The translations under genes and the position numbers were made by a program. A stretch of 64,000 bases of DNA, from assembly GCA_030424595.1 (NCBI GenBank), contig JAUHWG010000031.1:47746-111745 (forward strand). The letters run 5' to 3'. Origin of the DNA: Polyangia bacterium (GTDB taxonomy: Bacteria > Myxococcota_A > Polyangia > Nannocystales > Nannocystaceae). This document shows, one piece after another, positions 8,766-18,191 of the stretch. Below the pieces are notes generated by a model. That model was not told where the DNA came from. It saw nothing but the letters and a program-made list of their open reading frames with translations, and ran no database searches. Numbering within the stretch: position 1 is the stretch's first letter; every line of letters starts with the position of its first letter.

Positions 8766-9410
8766 ATGCGCCGCGACGATCTCCCCCTCGCCCTCGCCCT
8801 CCTCTGCTGCGTCGCCCCCTCGGCCTGCCGGGGGACGGAGCCGACGCAGGCGCCCTGCGACGCTCCCCTGGAGCTCGACGTCGTCGTCGACGGCGGTGAG
8901 GGGCTCAACCTCGGTCATCACGGAGAGGCCTGGCCCGCCCATATCCGCCTCTATCAGGTCGGCTCCTCGCCGGATCTCGCGACTATCGATCCCGAGCGCC
9001 TCGCGGCCGACGACGCCGCGCTCGGCGTCGACCTCTACGACCGCCGCGAGCGTGTGCTCTACCCGGACAGCCATGAGCGCTGGTCGCTGACGATCCTCCC
9101 CGAGACGACGCACATCACGGTCGCCGCCCTCTTCCATCAGCCCGAGCCCGACGCATGGGGTACGGCCATCCCCCTACCCCGCCCGCTTGAGGTCTGCCGC
9201 GGCGAGGCAGCGCCACCGATCTGCCTGTTCATCACGGTGGACGGTAGCGAGCTGCGCGGCGGGGCTGTCCCCCCTCCCGCGTTCGTCGGCGACGGACTGC
9301 CCTGCCAGCGACTCTCCCTCGCCGCGCGCGAACCCGACTCATCGCGCTCCATTCCCTCCGCTCCCTCCGCTCCCTCCGCGCTCCCAGCAGCTCCCTCTGT
9401 GCAGCCCTGA
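8766..9410 (+). CDS. tssJ: T6SS outer-membrane lipoprotein TssJ
   Basis: A 214-residue protein with a lipoprotein signal (LALALLCCVAPSAC, Cys21) and the TssJ beta-sandwich pattern: LELDVVVDGGEGLNLGHHGEAWPAHIRLYQVGSSPDL, then a strand-rich core ending ICLFITVDGSEL. TssJ anchors the T6SS membrane complex to the outer membrane by binding the periplasmic end of TssM. The last ~50 residues are a Ser/Pro/Ala-rich tail (SAPSAPSALPAAPS) beyond the usual length. The order tssJ-tssK-tssL-tssM is the common one and supports the call. A GAGGGG ribosome site lies just before the ATG. Confidence 0.8.
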   Translation: MRRDDLPLALALLCCVAPSACRGTEPTQAPCDAPLELDVVVDGGEGLNLGHHGEAWPAHIRLYQVGSSPDLATIDPERLAADDAALGVDLYDRRERVLYPDSHERWSLTILPETTHITVAALFHQPEPDAWGTAIPLPRPLEVCRGEAAPPICLFITVDGSELRGGAVPPPAFVGDGLPCQRLSLAAREPDSSRSIPSAPSAPSALPAAPSVQP

Positions 9411-9458
9411 TCGGCGAGGCCAGCAACGCTTCGACGCTCCGGCCGACCACGTGCACCC

Positions 9459-10865
9459 ATGCCACAATCCCCGAGACGACCGCGATGGAGCGAAGGGCTC
9501 CTCCTCTCCCCGCAACACCTGGAGTACCAGGACCGCTACCACGAGGCGCGGGTCGACCAGCTCCTGCGATCGCTCTTGCCTATCACCTGGGGCCTCGTCG
9601 AGCTCGAGGTCGACGAAGCTGCCCTCAGCCGCGGCGAGCTGTCGATCCCCCGACTCCAGGCGATCCTCCCCGACGGCACGCCGATCGCATGGAGCCCCGC
9701 GGGCGGCCGGGCGCCGCCGCGTCGCTCTCTCAGCGATCAGGATCCCAAAGTCGGCGCGCGGATCTCCGTGCACCTCGCCCTCCCGGAGCAACGCCCCGGA
9801 GATCTCGACATGCACCGCGAAGGTGATCAAGGGTCTCCCCGCCGCTTCGTTCTCCGAGAGGACCACAGCCTCGACATCCCCAGCGAGCGCACGCGGGGCC
9901 CGCTCGAGGTCCTGGAGCCCGCGCCGATCATTCTCCTGGGCGACGAGCGAGCGGACGGTGCGACGACCCTCAGGATCGCCGCGCTGCGGCGACGACCGGA
10001 CGGCGGCCTCGAGCTCGACGACTCGTACTTTCCGCCCTCCCTTCGGCTACACGCCGCCCAGGGCCTCGTCCGACGCCTCCGTCGCCTGCTCGCCGCCGCC
10101 TCGGAGCGACGCCGCCTGCTGCAGAGCGAGTGCCGTCAGCGCGCGGGACGGATCGACTATCGCTCCAGCGAGCTCGATCGCCATCTCCTGATCCACGCGC
10201 TGGGGAGGCTCGTCCCCCGCCTCCGCAGCCTCCTGGAGGGCACGCCGACGCACCCCCGCCACGCCCACGAGCTCCTCGCAGAGCTCGTCGGCGAGCTCGC
10301 GAGCTTCCTCCCGGACGGCGACCCCGCGACCCTCCCGCTCTACAACCACGCCGACGCCAGCGACTCTTTCCGCCGCCTCTTCACCCTCGCGGCCCGCCTC
10401 ATCGATCTGCCGATGAACGACGAAGTCCTGACGATCCCCCTCTTCGCCCGCGGGGCCAGGCTCTTCGCCGCGGAGGCCTTCGACAACAAGCTCCGCAGCG
10501 CGCGCGAGGTCGTCCTCGCCCTCCACAGCGACGCCGATCTCCAGCGCCGCGCCGAAGCCCTCCCCGAGCTCCTCAAGGTCGCCTCGGGCGGGAGGATCGA
10601 CGCGATCATCCGCAGCAACAGCCGAGGCGCCCCCGCTCGTCTGCTCTCCGAGCCCCCCTCGTCGATCCCGACCGAGGCGGGGGCTGTCTATCTCTCGCTC
10701 GACACCCGCGACACCCACTGGCAGGAGGTCATCTACCAGCGTGACCTGGCGGTCCACCTGAGCTCGCCTATCGACACGCGCGGGCTGAGCGTCCGCATCC
10801 TCGCCCTCCCCGCGAACGGAGCCGACCATGGACTCGCTACTCAGAGCCGCGACGCCTGCGCTTGA
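9459..10865 (+). CDS. tssK: T6SS baseplate protein TssK
   Basis: A 468-residue protein beginning with the family signature WSEGLLLSPQHLEYQDRYHEARVDQLL (residues 10-36), followed by the N-terminal shoulder and four-helix middle region (ELDRHLLIHALGRLVPRLRSLL) and a C-terminal domain (YLSLDTRDTHWQEVIYQRDLAVHL). TssK is the cytoplasmic trimer connecting baseplate wedges (TssFG) to the TssJLM membrane complex. Length matches the family (~440-470). It follows tssJ by 48 bp and overlaps tssL by 38 bp. Confidence 0.92.
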   Translation: MPQSPRRPRWSEGLLLSPQHLEYQDRYHEARVDQLLRSLLPITWGLVELEVDEAALSRGELSIPRLQAILPDGTPIAWSPAGGRAPPRRSLSDQDPKVGARISVHLALPEQRPGDLDMHREGDQGSPRRFVLREDHSLDIPSERTRGPLEVLEPAPIILLGDERADGATTLRIAALRRRPDGGLELDDSYFPPSLRLHAAQGLVRRLRRLLAAASERRRLLQSECRQRAGRIDYRSSELDRHLLIHALGRLVPRLRSLLEGTPTHPRHAHELLAELVGELASFLPDGDPATLPLYNHADASDSFRRLFTLAARLIDLPMNDEVLTIPLFARGARLFAAEAFDNKLRSAREVVLALHSDADLQRRAEALPELLKVASGGRIDAIIRSNSRGAPARLLSEPPSSIPTEAGAVYLSLDTRDTHWQEVIYQRDLAVHLSSPIDTRGLSVRILALPANGADHGLATQSRDACA

Positions 10866-11541
10866 GCTCGCAGGTGTTCTCCTCGACGACGACCGCGACC
10901 ACGGACAGCTCACTCCGTCGGAGATACGGGAGGCGGCCGAGGCTGCGCTCTCCGAGCTCTCCCTCTCCCCCAAGGTCCAGACCTCACGAGAGCTCTCTGC
11001 GGCGTCGGCCTCGGACGCCCTCCTCGCCGTCGCTGCCCTCCTGGACGAGCTCGCGCTCCGCGATGAGGGGGCGCTCGCCGAGCGCTGGCGCCGGGTCGCC
11101 CTCCTCCAACAGCGCTTCCTCCACCCGGACCTGACCACGGCAGGCGACCGCTTCTTCGATCGTTTGGAGGAGCTCCTCGTCGCGCCACGGTCGGCGGCGA
11201 CGCTGAGCGTGCTCAGGATCTATGCGATCTGTCTAGAGCTCGGGTTCCAGGGGCGATATGCGGCCCAGGATGAGGGCCAACCGCTCATCGAAGCCCGGAG
11301 GCGCCTCGCCCTCCGCCTGGGAACGCTCGCCGAGCCGGTCGCCGAGGCCCGATCGCACCTCGCCAGCGGCAAAGCTCCGCCACGCTCGAGACGACGAGTC
11401 CTCCCCGCGCTCGTCGCCCTATGCCTCGCCACGGCCGCGCTCAGCCTCGGGCTCGCCCATCACCGGCTAGGCCGCGCCATCGACGACGCCCAGCTTCATA
11501 TCGACGGTCATCGCCAGGAGCTGATCGAGGTGGCGCGATGA
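10828..11541 (+). CDS. tssL: T6SS inner-membrane protein TssL (DotU/IcmH-like)
   Basis: A 237-residue protein with the cytoplasmic DotU-type helical domain (ALLDELAL..., LLQQRFLHPDLTTAGDRFFDRLEELL, LRIYAICLELGFQGRYA), then one C-terminal membrane helix at about 190-212 (LPALVALCLATAALSLGLA) and a short periplasmic tail. TssL lacks a peptidoglycan-binding extension here. It pairs with TssM in the inner membrane and recruits the baseplate. The ATG overlaps the end of tssK by 38 bp, and its stop overlaps the tssM ATG (gATGA), so tssK-L-M are translationally coupled. Confidence 0.9.
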   Translation: MDSLLRAATPALELAGVLLDDDRDHGQLTPSEIREAAEAALSELSLSPKVQTSRELSAASASDALLAVAALLDELALRDEGALAERWRRVALLQQRFLHPDLTTAGDRFFDRLEELLVAPRSAATLSVLRIYAICLELGFQGRYAAQDEGQPLIEARRRLALRLGTLAEPVAEARSHLASGKAPPRSRRRVLPALVALCLATAALSLGLAHHRLGRAIDDAQLHIDGHRQELIEVAR

Positions 11542-14500
11542 ACCTCTTCGCCGCGGTCGCAGGCGAGCGCTCGCTCGACCTCGCATCCCCGCTGAGCCCA
11601 ACGCTCATGGTCGTTCTCCTCGTGCTGGCGGTCCTCGCCCTCCTGGCGATGCTCATCGGCGCTGTCTACCTCCTCCGCCGCCGGCCCCCCCCTCGTCCTC
11701 GGGCCCGGTCCGCCGAGCGAGCGTGGCGAAGGTCGTGCAAACGAGAGCGCCGCGAGGCCGAGCGAATGCCCCGTAAGCTCCGCTCGGCCCCCCACCGCTG
11801 GCTCGTCGTCGGCCCCGACGACCACGGCAAGAGCCGTCTGCTGGCCCATCTGGGCGCACGAGCGCGGCGACCCGTCGACGCGGACGTTCCGCGGTGGTGG
11901 AGCTGTGGGCGCGTCGTCTACCTCGAGATGCCCCCCTCGCTCCTCGCTGACGCCGCCCGCGACGACGACACGAGGTGGCTCCTCGGACACCTGCGGCGGA
12001 CCGGCGACGGCAAGCTCCCGCTCCACGGCGCCCTCCTCGTCTTGGATCTTCGGGCGCTGCTGGGCGACCCCTCAGCCACCCTCAACCTCGCCGAGCAGGC
12101 CGAGGCGCAACTCGTCGAGCTGACCGCGACCGCCGGCCTCGAGGCGCCGATCGTCCTCGTCCTCACCCACCTGGACCGAGTCCCAGGAGCCGCGCTGCTC
12201 GCCCGAGAAGGCGGCGTCGAAGACATCATCGCGACCACCGGCGACGCCGCTGATGACGAGCGCTGCTCCCTCAGCCAGGCGCTGCTCGGATCCATCCGCG
12301 AACGCCAAGCGGAGCTCCTCGGAGACCTGCTCCCCTCGGCCTACGCAGGGCGTGGCGCGTCGTTCCCGGCCGCTCTCCTCCGCCTTCACCGCTCCCTCAC
12401 CGATCTCAAGCCGAACCTCGACCTCCTCCTCGGGCGGCTCTCCCAGCGCAGAGGCCTTGGCGCTCCAAGCCGAGTCCGGGCGATCGCCCTCACAGGCTCA
12501 TCCCCTGGGGGCGCCGCGTCGGTCCTGGGCGACCTCCTGCCGCGACTCAGCCAGGAGGCCCGCCCCAACCGTCGCCGGCTCGTCCTCTCGCGAGCCCGCT
12601 CCGCCCTCGTCTCGCTCCTCGCCCTCGCCGGCGCCGCCGTCCTCTACCAGAGAGCGAGCAGCCTCCAGCGCGCCGACGAGGAGACCCTCCGGGCGACCAT
12701 CGAGCTCGTCGAGGCCACCCCTGCGCCGGAGCCCATCGCCCCGCGAAGGGGTGAACGACTGGCGGAGCTCTCCCAGCGCTGGGAGCGGCGCGACTGGGAC
12801 TCCCGACGGGGACCCGTACTCGCCGAGTCGATCGAGCGATACCTCGACGCGGCCATCATCACGTCCTTCATCGAGCCGTCGACCGAGGCGCTCGCCCGCA
12901 GCATCGCGACCCTGAGCTCGCCCGAGCGAGCGGCGTCGGGCGAGCTCCAACACAGCGAAACGCTGCGCCTCCGAGATGACCTCGAGGACTACCTGCGGTT
13001 GACCGCGCGGGCCCCCTCGGACCCCTGCGCCGGCCTCCCCTCGGCGGACGCCCTCGCGGTCGACGAGCCGCAGGCCACGATCGACCTGCTCCGGCGCCGC
13101 GAGTGGCCGATGCAGGCAGCCCCACGCCGCGACGAGGCGATCATCGCCGCCGCCCGACGATCCCTCGGGGAGGTCGACACGACGCGACTGCTCGACTGGA
13201 TCATCGACGATGTCGAGTCCTCCACGGCGACCTCCCCGATCTCCGCCCGGCAGCTGAGCTCAGCGCGCCTCTTCGTCCCGCGAGAGCTCTCGGTCCGCAG
13301 CGCCTACACCCGAACCTCCTGGCCCTTAGTTCAGGATCAGATCGACGAGTGGGCTGAGCACGCCCGCTGTTGGTCCGGGGATCACAGCGCCCTCGCCAGC
13401 GCCCTGCGAACGACCTACGCCCGCCGCTATAGCGCCGCCTGGAGCGCCTTCTTCGATGAAGTGCGGGTCCGTAGCCCCCGCAGCCTCGCCGACGCCCACC
13501 TCGTGCTGGACGGCCTCCTGGAGCCCTCGAACGCGCCCCTCACGGGGCTTCAGTCGCTCCTGCGCGAGCACACTCAGGATCTCGAGGCCGCCTCCTCGCC
13601 CCTCTCCACGCTCCAACAGAGGCTCGCGTTCACGCTCGGCGAGGCCCCGTCCAAGGGGGCGGTCGGCGACGCGGCCGCGCTGGCGGAGACCTTCGCCCCG
13701 CTCGTCAACTTCGCGGGCCTTGAGGACTACTACGGCCACCTCGCCGGGCTGCGCCGGCACCTCGACGCGGTCGCCGATGACCCGAGCAAGGCCGACTCCC
13801 TCCGCGAGGCGACCCTCGCCGCGATCGCCGACACCCGAGAGGCGATCCTCGCGGCCAACACCGACCGACGCACCCGGACTCAGCTCCGCGATCTCCTCCT
13901 CCCGCCGCTGCAGTCGCTCCTCGGCCACATCGCCGACGACGCTGGAGCGCACCTTAGGGACGCCTTCTGCGACCGGATCGCCAGACCCATGCGCAGCCTC
14001 CTCGACGATCACTACCCTTGGGATCCGCAGGCCACGACCGAGATCCCGCTGCAGGACCTCGACCGCCTCCTGAACCCCCGCGATGGGCTCTTGCTCGGCT
14101 TTCTGACGGAGGAGCTGCAGCCATGGTTGGTGCTCGAGGGCTCACGCCTGACGCCCCGCGCCCGCGGACGCGGCGCACGGCTCACGCTGAGCCCCGAGGT
14201 CACGCGCTTCTTCGCCGCCGGTCTCGCGGCCAGCGACGCGCTCTACGTCGACGACACGCTGCAGGTCGATCTCACGGTCACCCTCAGCTGCACACCCGCG
14301 ATCCACCGCGTCGGCCTCAGCACCGGCGAGCAGACGCTCCACTACACCTGCGCCGGCGCCGACGAGCAGCCCCTGCGGTGGCCAGGCGAAGGTGATCTTC
14401 AGGGGGCGTGGGTCGAGGCTCACGGGCGCGGCGGCCTGGTCGAGCGGCGTCGCCGTCACGGCGAGTGGGGGCTATGGCGACTGATCGAGGAGACCAGCGA

Positions 14501-14705
14501 GCGTGTCCAGCACGGGGCGACCACCGAGGCTCGGATCAAGCTCCACGAGACCGGGCTCGGCGAGCTTCCGATCCTCCTCCGCCCGGTCGCCAGCCATCGC
14601 CCCCTGCTCGGCGAGGAGGAGCTCCTCGCCCCGCTTCGCGACCCCGCCTTGATGCCCCCCCTCCGCCTCTTCGTAGACCAGGAGCGCTGTGCCGATGTCC
14701 GCTGA
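11538..14705 (+). CDS. tssM: T6SS inner-membrane protein TssM (IcmF-like)
   Basis: A 1055-residue protein. N-terminal membrane segment at 22-46, cytoplasmic NTPase-like domain with a Walker A motif GPDDHGKS (92-99) and VLDLRALL / VLTHLDRVPG motifs, a second membrane segment near 355-372 (ALVSLLALAGAAVLY), then a long periplasmic helical region and the C-terminal beta domain (RLTLSPEVTRFFAAGLAASDALY, QTLHYTCAGADEQPLRWPGEG) that binds TssJ. Only the usual first membrane hairpin appears reduced to one strong helix. Somewhat shorter than many TssM (1100-1200). I chose the ATG at 11538, coupled to the tssL stop, over in-frame upstream codons that lie inside tssL. Confidence 0.92.
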   Translation: MNLFAAVAGERSLDLASPLSPTLMVVLLVLAVLALLAMLIGAVYLLRRRPPPRPRARSAERAWRRSCKRERREAERMPRKLRSAPHRWLVVGPDDHGKSRLLAHLGARARRPVDADVPRWWSCGRVVYLEMPPSLLADAARDDDTRWLLGHLRRTGDGKLPLHGALLVLDLRALLGDPSATLNLAEQAEAQLVELTATAGLEAPIVLVLTHLDRVPGAALLAREGGVEDIIATTGDAADDERCSLSQALLGSIRERQAELLGDLLPSAYAGRGASFPAALLRLHRSLTDLKPNLDLLLGRLSQRRGLGAPSRVRAIALTGSSPGGAASVLGDLLPRLSQEARPNRRRLVLSRARSALVSLLALAGAAVLYQRASSLQRADEETLRATIELVEATPAPEPIAPRRGERLAELSQRWERRDWDSRRGPVLAESIERYLDAAIITSFIEPSTEALARSIATLSSPERAASGELQHSETLRLRDDLEDYLRLTARAPSDPCAGLPSADALAVDEPQATIDLLRRREWPMQAAPRRDEAIIAAARRSLGEVDTTRLLDWIIDDVESSTATSPISARQLSSARLFVPRELSVRSAYTRTSWPLVQDQIDEWAEHARCWSGDHSALASALRTTYARRYSAAWSAFFDEVRVRSPRSLADAHLVLDGLLEPSNAPLTGLQSLLREHTQDLEAASSPLSTLQQRLAFTLGEAPSKGAVGDAAALAETFAPLVNFAGLEDYYGHLAGLRRHLDAVADDPSKADSLREATLAAIADTREAILAANTDRRTRTQLRDLLLPPLQSLLGHIADDAGAHLRDAFCDRIARPMRSLLDDHYPWDPQATTEIPLQDLDRLLNPRDGLLLGFLTEELQPWLVLEGSRLTPRARGRGARLTLSPEVTRFFAAGLAASDALYVDDTLQVDLTVTLSCTPAIHRVGLSTGEQTLHYTCAGADEQPLRWPGEGDLQGAWVEAHGRGGLVERRRRHGEWGLWRLIEETSERVQHGATTEARIKLHETGLGELPILLRPVASHRPLLGEEELLAPLRDPALMPPLRLFVDQERCADVR

Positions 14706-16131
14706 GATCCGCCCCTCGCGACCGCGCTCGAGCGACAGCGCAGCCCCCTTCGGGACCCTGAGCCCATGGCTCCGCGCGACCCCTGCGGCCGAGGCCGAGG
14801 GTGTCCGCGAGGCCCTGCGAATCCTCCTTCAGGACGAGGTCACGACGATCACCCAGAGCACGCTCGACCGGCGGATATGCGCGATCGATCGGGCCTTGAA
14901 CGCCCAGCTCGACCTCCTCCTCCATGACCCGGCGCTGCAGCGCCTCGAGGCGCGCTGGCGCGGCCTCGCGTTCGTCGTCGAGCAGATCCCATCCGCCGGC
15001 GACGTCCGCCTGGAGCTCCTCTCCGTCTCCCTTGAGGAGCTCGCCCTGGACTTCGCGGACGCGCCGGAGATCACCGATTCGGGGCTCTACGAGCGCGTCT
15101 ATACCAGGGCCCTCGCGACCTATGGCGCCCCCCCCTACGGCCTCTTGTGCGGAGACTTCGCCACCGGGCCCGCCAGCCACGACCTCGACCTGCTCCGGGC
15201 CATCAGCAAGGTCTGCGCCGCCGCTCAAGTGCCCTTTGTCGGCAATGCGAAGGCCGAGCTCCTCGGGGTGAAGGACTTCGCAGAGCTGCCTGGCCTCGCC
15301 GACCTCGGAGCCTCGATCCGTAGCGCCGCCGGTCGGCGCTGGGAGAGCCTGAGGCGCGACCCCAACGCCCGCTATCTCGGCCTCTGCCTCCCGCGCTTTC
15401 TCCTCCGCTCCCCTGTCGATGTTGATCGCGAGACCCGCTCACCGCTGCGCTACCGCGAGCGGATCCGAGGCGACGCCGATCTGCTCTGGGGACACGCCTC
15501 GCTCGCGTTCACCGTCCGCGCCGCCGAGGCCTTCGCCCGCTACCGCTGGTGCGTCTCGATCCTCGGCTCCACGCTCTGCCCGGTGATCCCAGCCTGCCCC
15601 CCAGACCTGGACGCCTCGTGCTCGGTCGATCTGCTGCTGAGCCGCCGCCTAGAGGGGGAGCTCGCCGCTGCCGGCTTCGTCGCGGTCACCTACGACCGGC
15701 GCCTGCGGGGGCTCACGCTGCACTCAGCCCCGTCGATCGCCGAGCATCCCGCGCATACCCACCATGCCGAGCTCAGCACCCAGCTCCCCTATGTCTTCCT
15801 CAGCGGCCGAGTCGCTCACTACCTGCGACGGATCGAGCGCGACACGATCGGCGCCTGGGACGATCCCAGGCGACTCGAGGTCGCGCTCAAGGCATGGCTT
15901 CGGCGCCATGTCGCCGACCTCGAGGACGCGCACTGGGAGACACGCGCGCGCAGGCCCCTGCGTCGCGCGGACCTGCAGCTGAGCCGCGCTCCGGGGGGGT
16001 GGATCCGGGTCCGCCTGGAGATCGAACCCCACTTCACCCACCACGGCGCGCCGATCGTCCTGACCACCCACAGCCGCCTAGACCCGGCATCCCCCGCGGA
16101 GCACCTCGCCCATGCCGACGACATCTCCTGA
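14695..16131 (+). CDS. second, divergent TssC-like sheath protein
   Basis: A 478-residue homologue of the large sheath subunit. Conserved TssC elements are visible in order: LLLHDPALQRLEARWRGLAFVVE, VRLELLSVSLEELALDF, ESLRRDPNARYLGLCLPRFLLRSP, DADLLWGHASLAFTVRAAEAFARYRWC, LPYVFLSGRVAHYLRRIERDTIGAW and the RPLRRADLQL / VRLEIEPHF end. It differs strongly from the canonical TssC at 19463, especially at the N-terminus, and has no TssB of its own. It overlaps the tssM stop and in turn overlaps tssA. Paired tssC paralogues (ImpC/ImpD type) exist in other T6SS loci. A role at a sheath end or in a mixed sheath is possible but not shown. GTG at 14689 is an alternative start. Confidence 0.8.
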   Translation: MSAEIRPSRPRSSDSAAPFGTLSPWLRATPAAEAEGVREALRILLQDEVTTITQSTLDRRICAIDRALNAQLDLLLHDPALQRLEARWRGLAFVVEQIPSAGDVRLELLSVSLEELALDFADAPEITDSGLYERVYTRALATYGAPPYGLLCGDFATGPASHDLDLLRAISKVCAAAQVPFVGNAKAELLGVKDFAELPGLADLGASIRSAAGRRWESLRRDPNARYLGLCLPRFLLRSPVDVDRETRSPLRYRERIRGDADLLWGHASLAFTVRAAEAFARYRWCVSILGSTLCPVIPACPPDLDASCSVDLLLSRRLEGELAAAGFVAVTYDRRLRGLTLHSAPSIAEHPAHTHHAELSTQLPYVFLSGRVAHYLRRIERDTIGAWDDPRRLEVALKAWLRRHVADLEDAHWETRARRPLRRADLQLSRAPGGWIRVRLEIEPHFTHHGAPIVLTTHSRLDPASPAEHLAHADDIS

Positions 16132-17809
16132 CGCTCGCCACCGGGCCTCCGACCTCCTCTGCGATCCCCCCCTTGCGCCGCACGGGAAGCTCAGCGCGGA
16201 GCCGCGCTACCGCGCGCTCCGATCGGAGATCGATCGGGCTCAAGACATGACCGGCGCGACGACCGACTGGGCGCAGGTCGAAGAGCTCGGTCGATCGCTC
16301 CTGCGCGAAGGCTACGATGATCTCCTGGTCGCAGCCTACACCGCGCGCGCGGCCCAGGAGCGCGCTCCGATCGACGGTGTCCACCTCGGCCTGACGCTCT
16401 TCACCGAGCTCCTCGGCCCCCGTTGGACGGGCGCGAGCCCGCCGGTTCGGCGGCTCCGAGCACGGGTCAGCGCGCTGCGCTGGTGGGTCCGCGCGTCGAC
16501 GGAGGCGCTCCGCGGCGCGACGACAGGCGAGCGCACGGCCGACCCCCCCAAGCCCGCAGAGATCGACGGGCTGGAGGCCGCTCTCGCAGGGCTCGGCGAG
16601 CTCACCATCACGCGAATGGGAGACAGCGCGCCCGCCCTCGGGACCCTGCGTCGCGAGCTTCGCCGGCTCCGTCCGACGATCCCTCCAACTCAGCCTCTAC
16701 CTGCCGCTGACAGCCCTGTCGACCGCGAGAAGCCCATCTCCGCCCCGGATCGAGATAGCGCAGACCAAGCTGACAAGGCAGAGCCGGAGAAGCCGGAGAA
16801 ACCGGCGCCCGAGGAGACCCCCAACGCACAAGGTCACAAAAGGGCGAGCTCCGGGGGCGCGTTCTCCCCAGAGACAGACACCTCGCGCCCTACAGCGACG
16901 CGCGACGTCCCAGGCGGAGCGACGCCAGACCTCGCACCGAGCCTTCGGCCCTCTACGTCGACCGACGACGGCGACCTCGAGCGCCAGCTCCGACGCCTCG
17001 GCGACCAGCTGATCGCGACTGGCGAACGCCTGCGCGCCGACGGTCTTCGCGACCCGCGCTCCTACGATCTACTCCGCCACGGACTCTGGCTCCACCTCGA
17101 GACTCTGCCGCCCGTCGTCGACGGAAAGACCACCATCGCCGACATCTCCGCGTCCGCCCGACGCCAGCTCGCGGCCCTCTGCGCCGGCGGACGATGGGAC
17201 GAGGCGATCGGTCTCGGCGAGCGCCTCGTCGTCCGCCACCGCCTCGATCTCGACCTCCAGCGAACAACCGCACAGTGCCTGCTCAAGCTCGACCCTCCGG
17301 CTGAGCGGGCAGCTGCGGCAGTGCGCGCGCGGACACGTGAGCTCGTGGCGAGGTTGCCAGGGGTCCTCGACCTGAGGAGCCGCGGAGGGACTCCGCTCGC
17401 GGACAGTGACACCCGTGCGTGGCTCCTGGACCCACCGCCGGCGCTCTCTTCGTCGCGAGGCCATGCGGTGGAAGGCGCAGAGGCGACACCAGACAAATCC
17501 GATGTTGCCCCGAGCGAGCTCGACCCCCCTCACACAGGGGATGAGACCCGCTTCATCGAACGCCTCGCGCTCGCGGAGGAGGCCCTCGGAGGAGGCCACC
17601 GCGGCCTGGCACACGCCCTCTTCTCGGGCCTCGAGGCGACGGTCGAGCACCACCATCTCGACCGCTGGCGACCAGACCTCGCGCGCAGGGTCCTCGCCGG
17701 ATCGCTCCGCGCGGGGACAGCTCCGCTCGATCCCGCGTCGCCGCAGGCCCGACTCCTCGGCGTCCTCTCTCCGCGCACGCTCGCCGAGCTCCTTGCGCCC
17801 GCAGGCTGA
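16112..17809 (+). CDS. tssA: T6SS TssA-family protein
   Basis: A 565-residue protein with the N-terminal ImpA-type domain (PLAPHGKLSAEPRYRALRSEIDRAQDMTG..., DWAQVEELGRSLLREGYDDLLVAAYTARA..., GLTLFTELLGPRWTG...), a long disordered Pro/Glu/Ser-rich linker (about 190-285), a helical middle domain and a VasJ-like C-terminus (EHHHLDRWRPDLARRVLAGSLRA). TssA proteins organise sheath polymerisation at the baseplate or distal end. The start overlaps the preceding TssC-like gene by 20 bp, a hint that the two products act together. A strong hairpin terminator lies about 290 bp downstream. Confidence 0.8.
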   Translation: MPTTSPDARHRASDLLCDPPLAPHGKLSAEPRYRALRSEIDRAQDMTGATTDWAQVEELGRSLLREGYDDLLVAAYTARAAQERAPIDGVHLGLTLFTELLGPRWTGASPPVRRLRARVSALRWWVRASTEALRGATTGERTADPPKPAEIDGLEAALAGLGELTITRMGDSAPALGTLRRELRRLRPTIPPTQPLPAADSPVDREKPISAPDRDSADQADKAEPEKPEKPAPEETPNAQGHKRASSGGAFSPETDTSRPTATRDVPGGATPDLAPSLRPSTSTDDGDLERQLRRLGDQLIATGERLRADGLRDPRSYDLLRHGLWLHLETLPPVVDGKTTIADISASARRQLAALCAGGRWDEAIGLGERLVVRHRLDLDLQRTTAQCLLKLDPPAERAAAAVRARTRELVARLPGVLDLRSRGGTPLADSDTRAWLLDPPPALSSSRGHAVEGAEATPDKSDVAPSELDPPHTGDETRFIERLALAEEALGGGHRGLAHALFSGLEATVEHHHLDRWRPDLARRVLAGSLRAGTAPLDPASPQARLLGVLSPRTLAELLAPAG

Positions 17810-18191
17810 GCCACGCTCGTCCACCGAGCACCTTCTTCAAGAGGGACGAGCGTCGTCCTCCGCCAGGCCGGCGGCATTGTGTCGACGCCTCTCCTTCGCC
17901 ACCTCGGTCGTCGCCTGCGCCGCGGCATGGTCCCTATACGCACCTTCGCCGTGAAGTGATCGCAGCGGCGGCCGTCGACTCTGCTCGGACGCGCGGCATC
18001 GACGACCTCAGCCGCCCTCCATCCTCAGTCTCGCATCGGCGGGCCTCACGTGCCCCTACCGCCGGGCGCCCAACGTGCCGTGGCCTCAACATAGCAAGGG
18101 GCTTGATCCGGACACTCCCGGATCAAGCCCCTTCTACGTCCCTCCGCCGCGGGGCTGAGGCCCCCGAGGCACGCGACCCTCAGCCCGCACC
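17810..18191. other. intergenic region between tssA and hcp
   Basis: This 382-bp gap between convergent genes holds no gene I can support. Its only structured element is the perfect hairpin at 18096-18133, listed separately. Confidence 0.5.
18096..18133. terminator. perfect 16-bp hairpin between convergent tssA and hcp
   Basis: 18096-18111 (aaggggcttgatccgg) is exactly complementary to 18118-18133, with a 6-nt loop. The AA/TT ends give short U runs in both directions, so it should act as a bidirectional intrinsic terminator. It lies 59 bp past the hcp stop. Confidence 0.85.
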
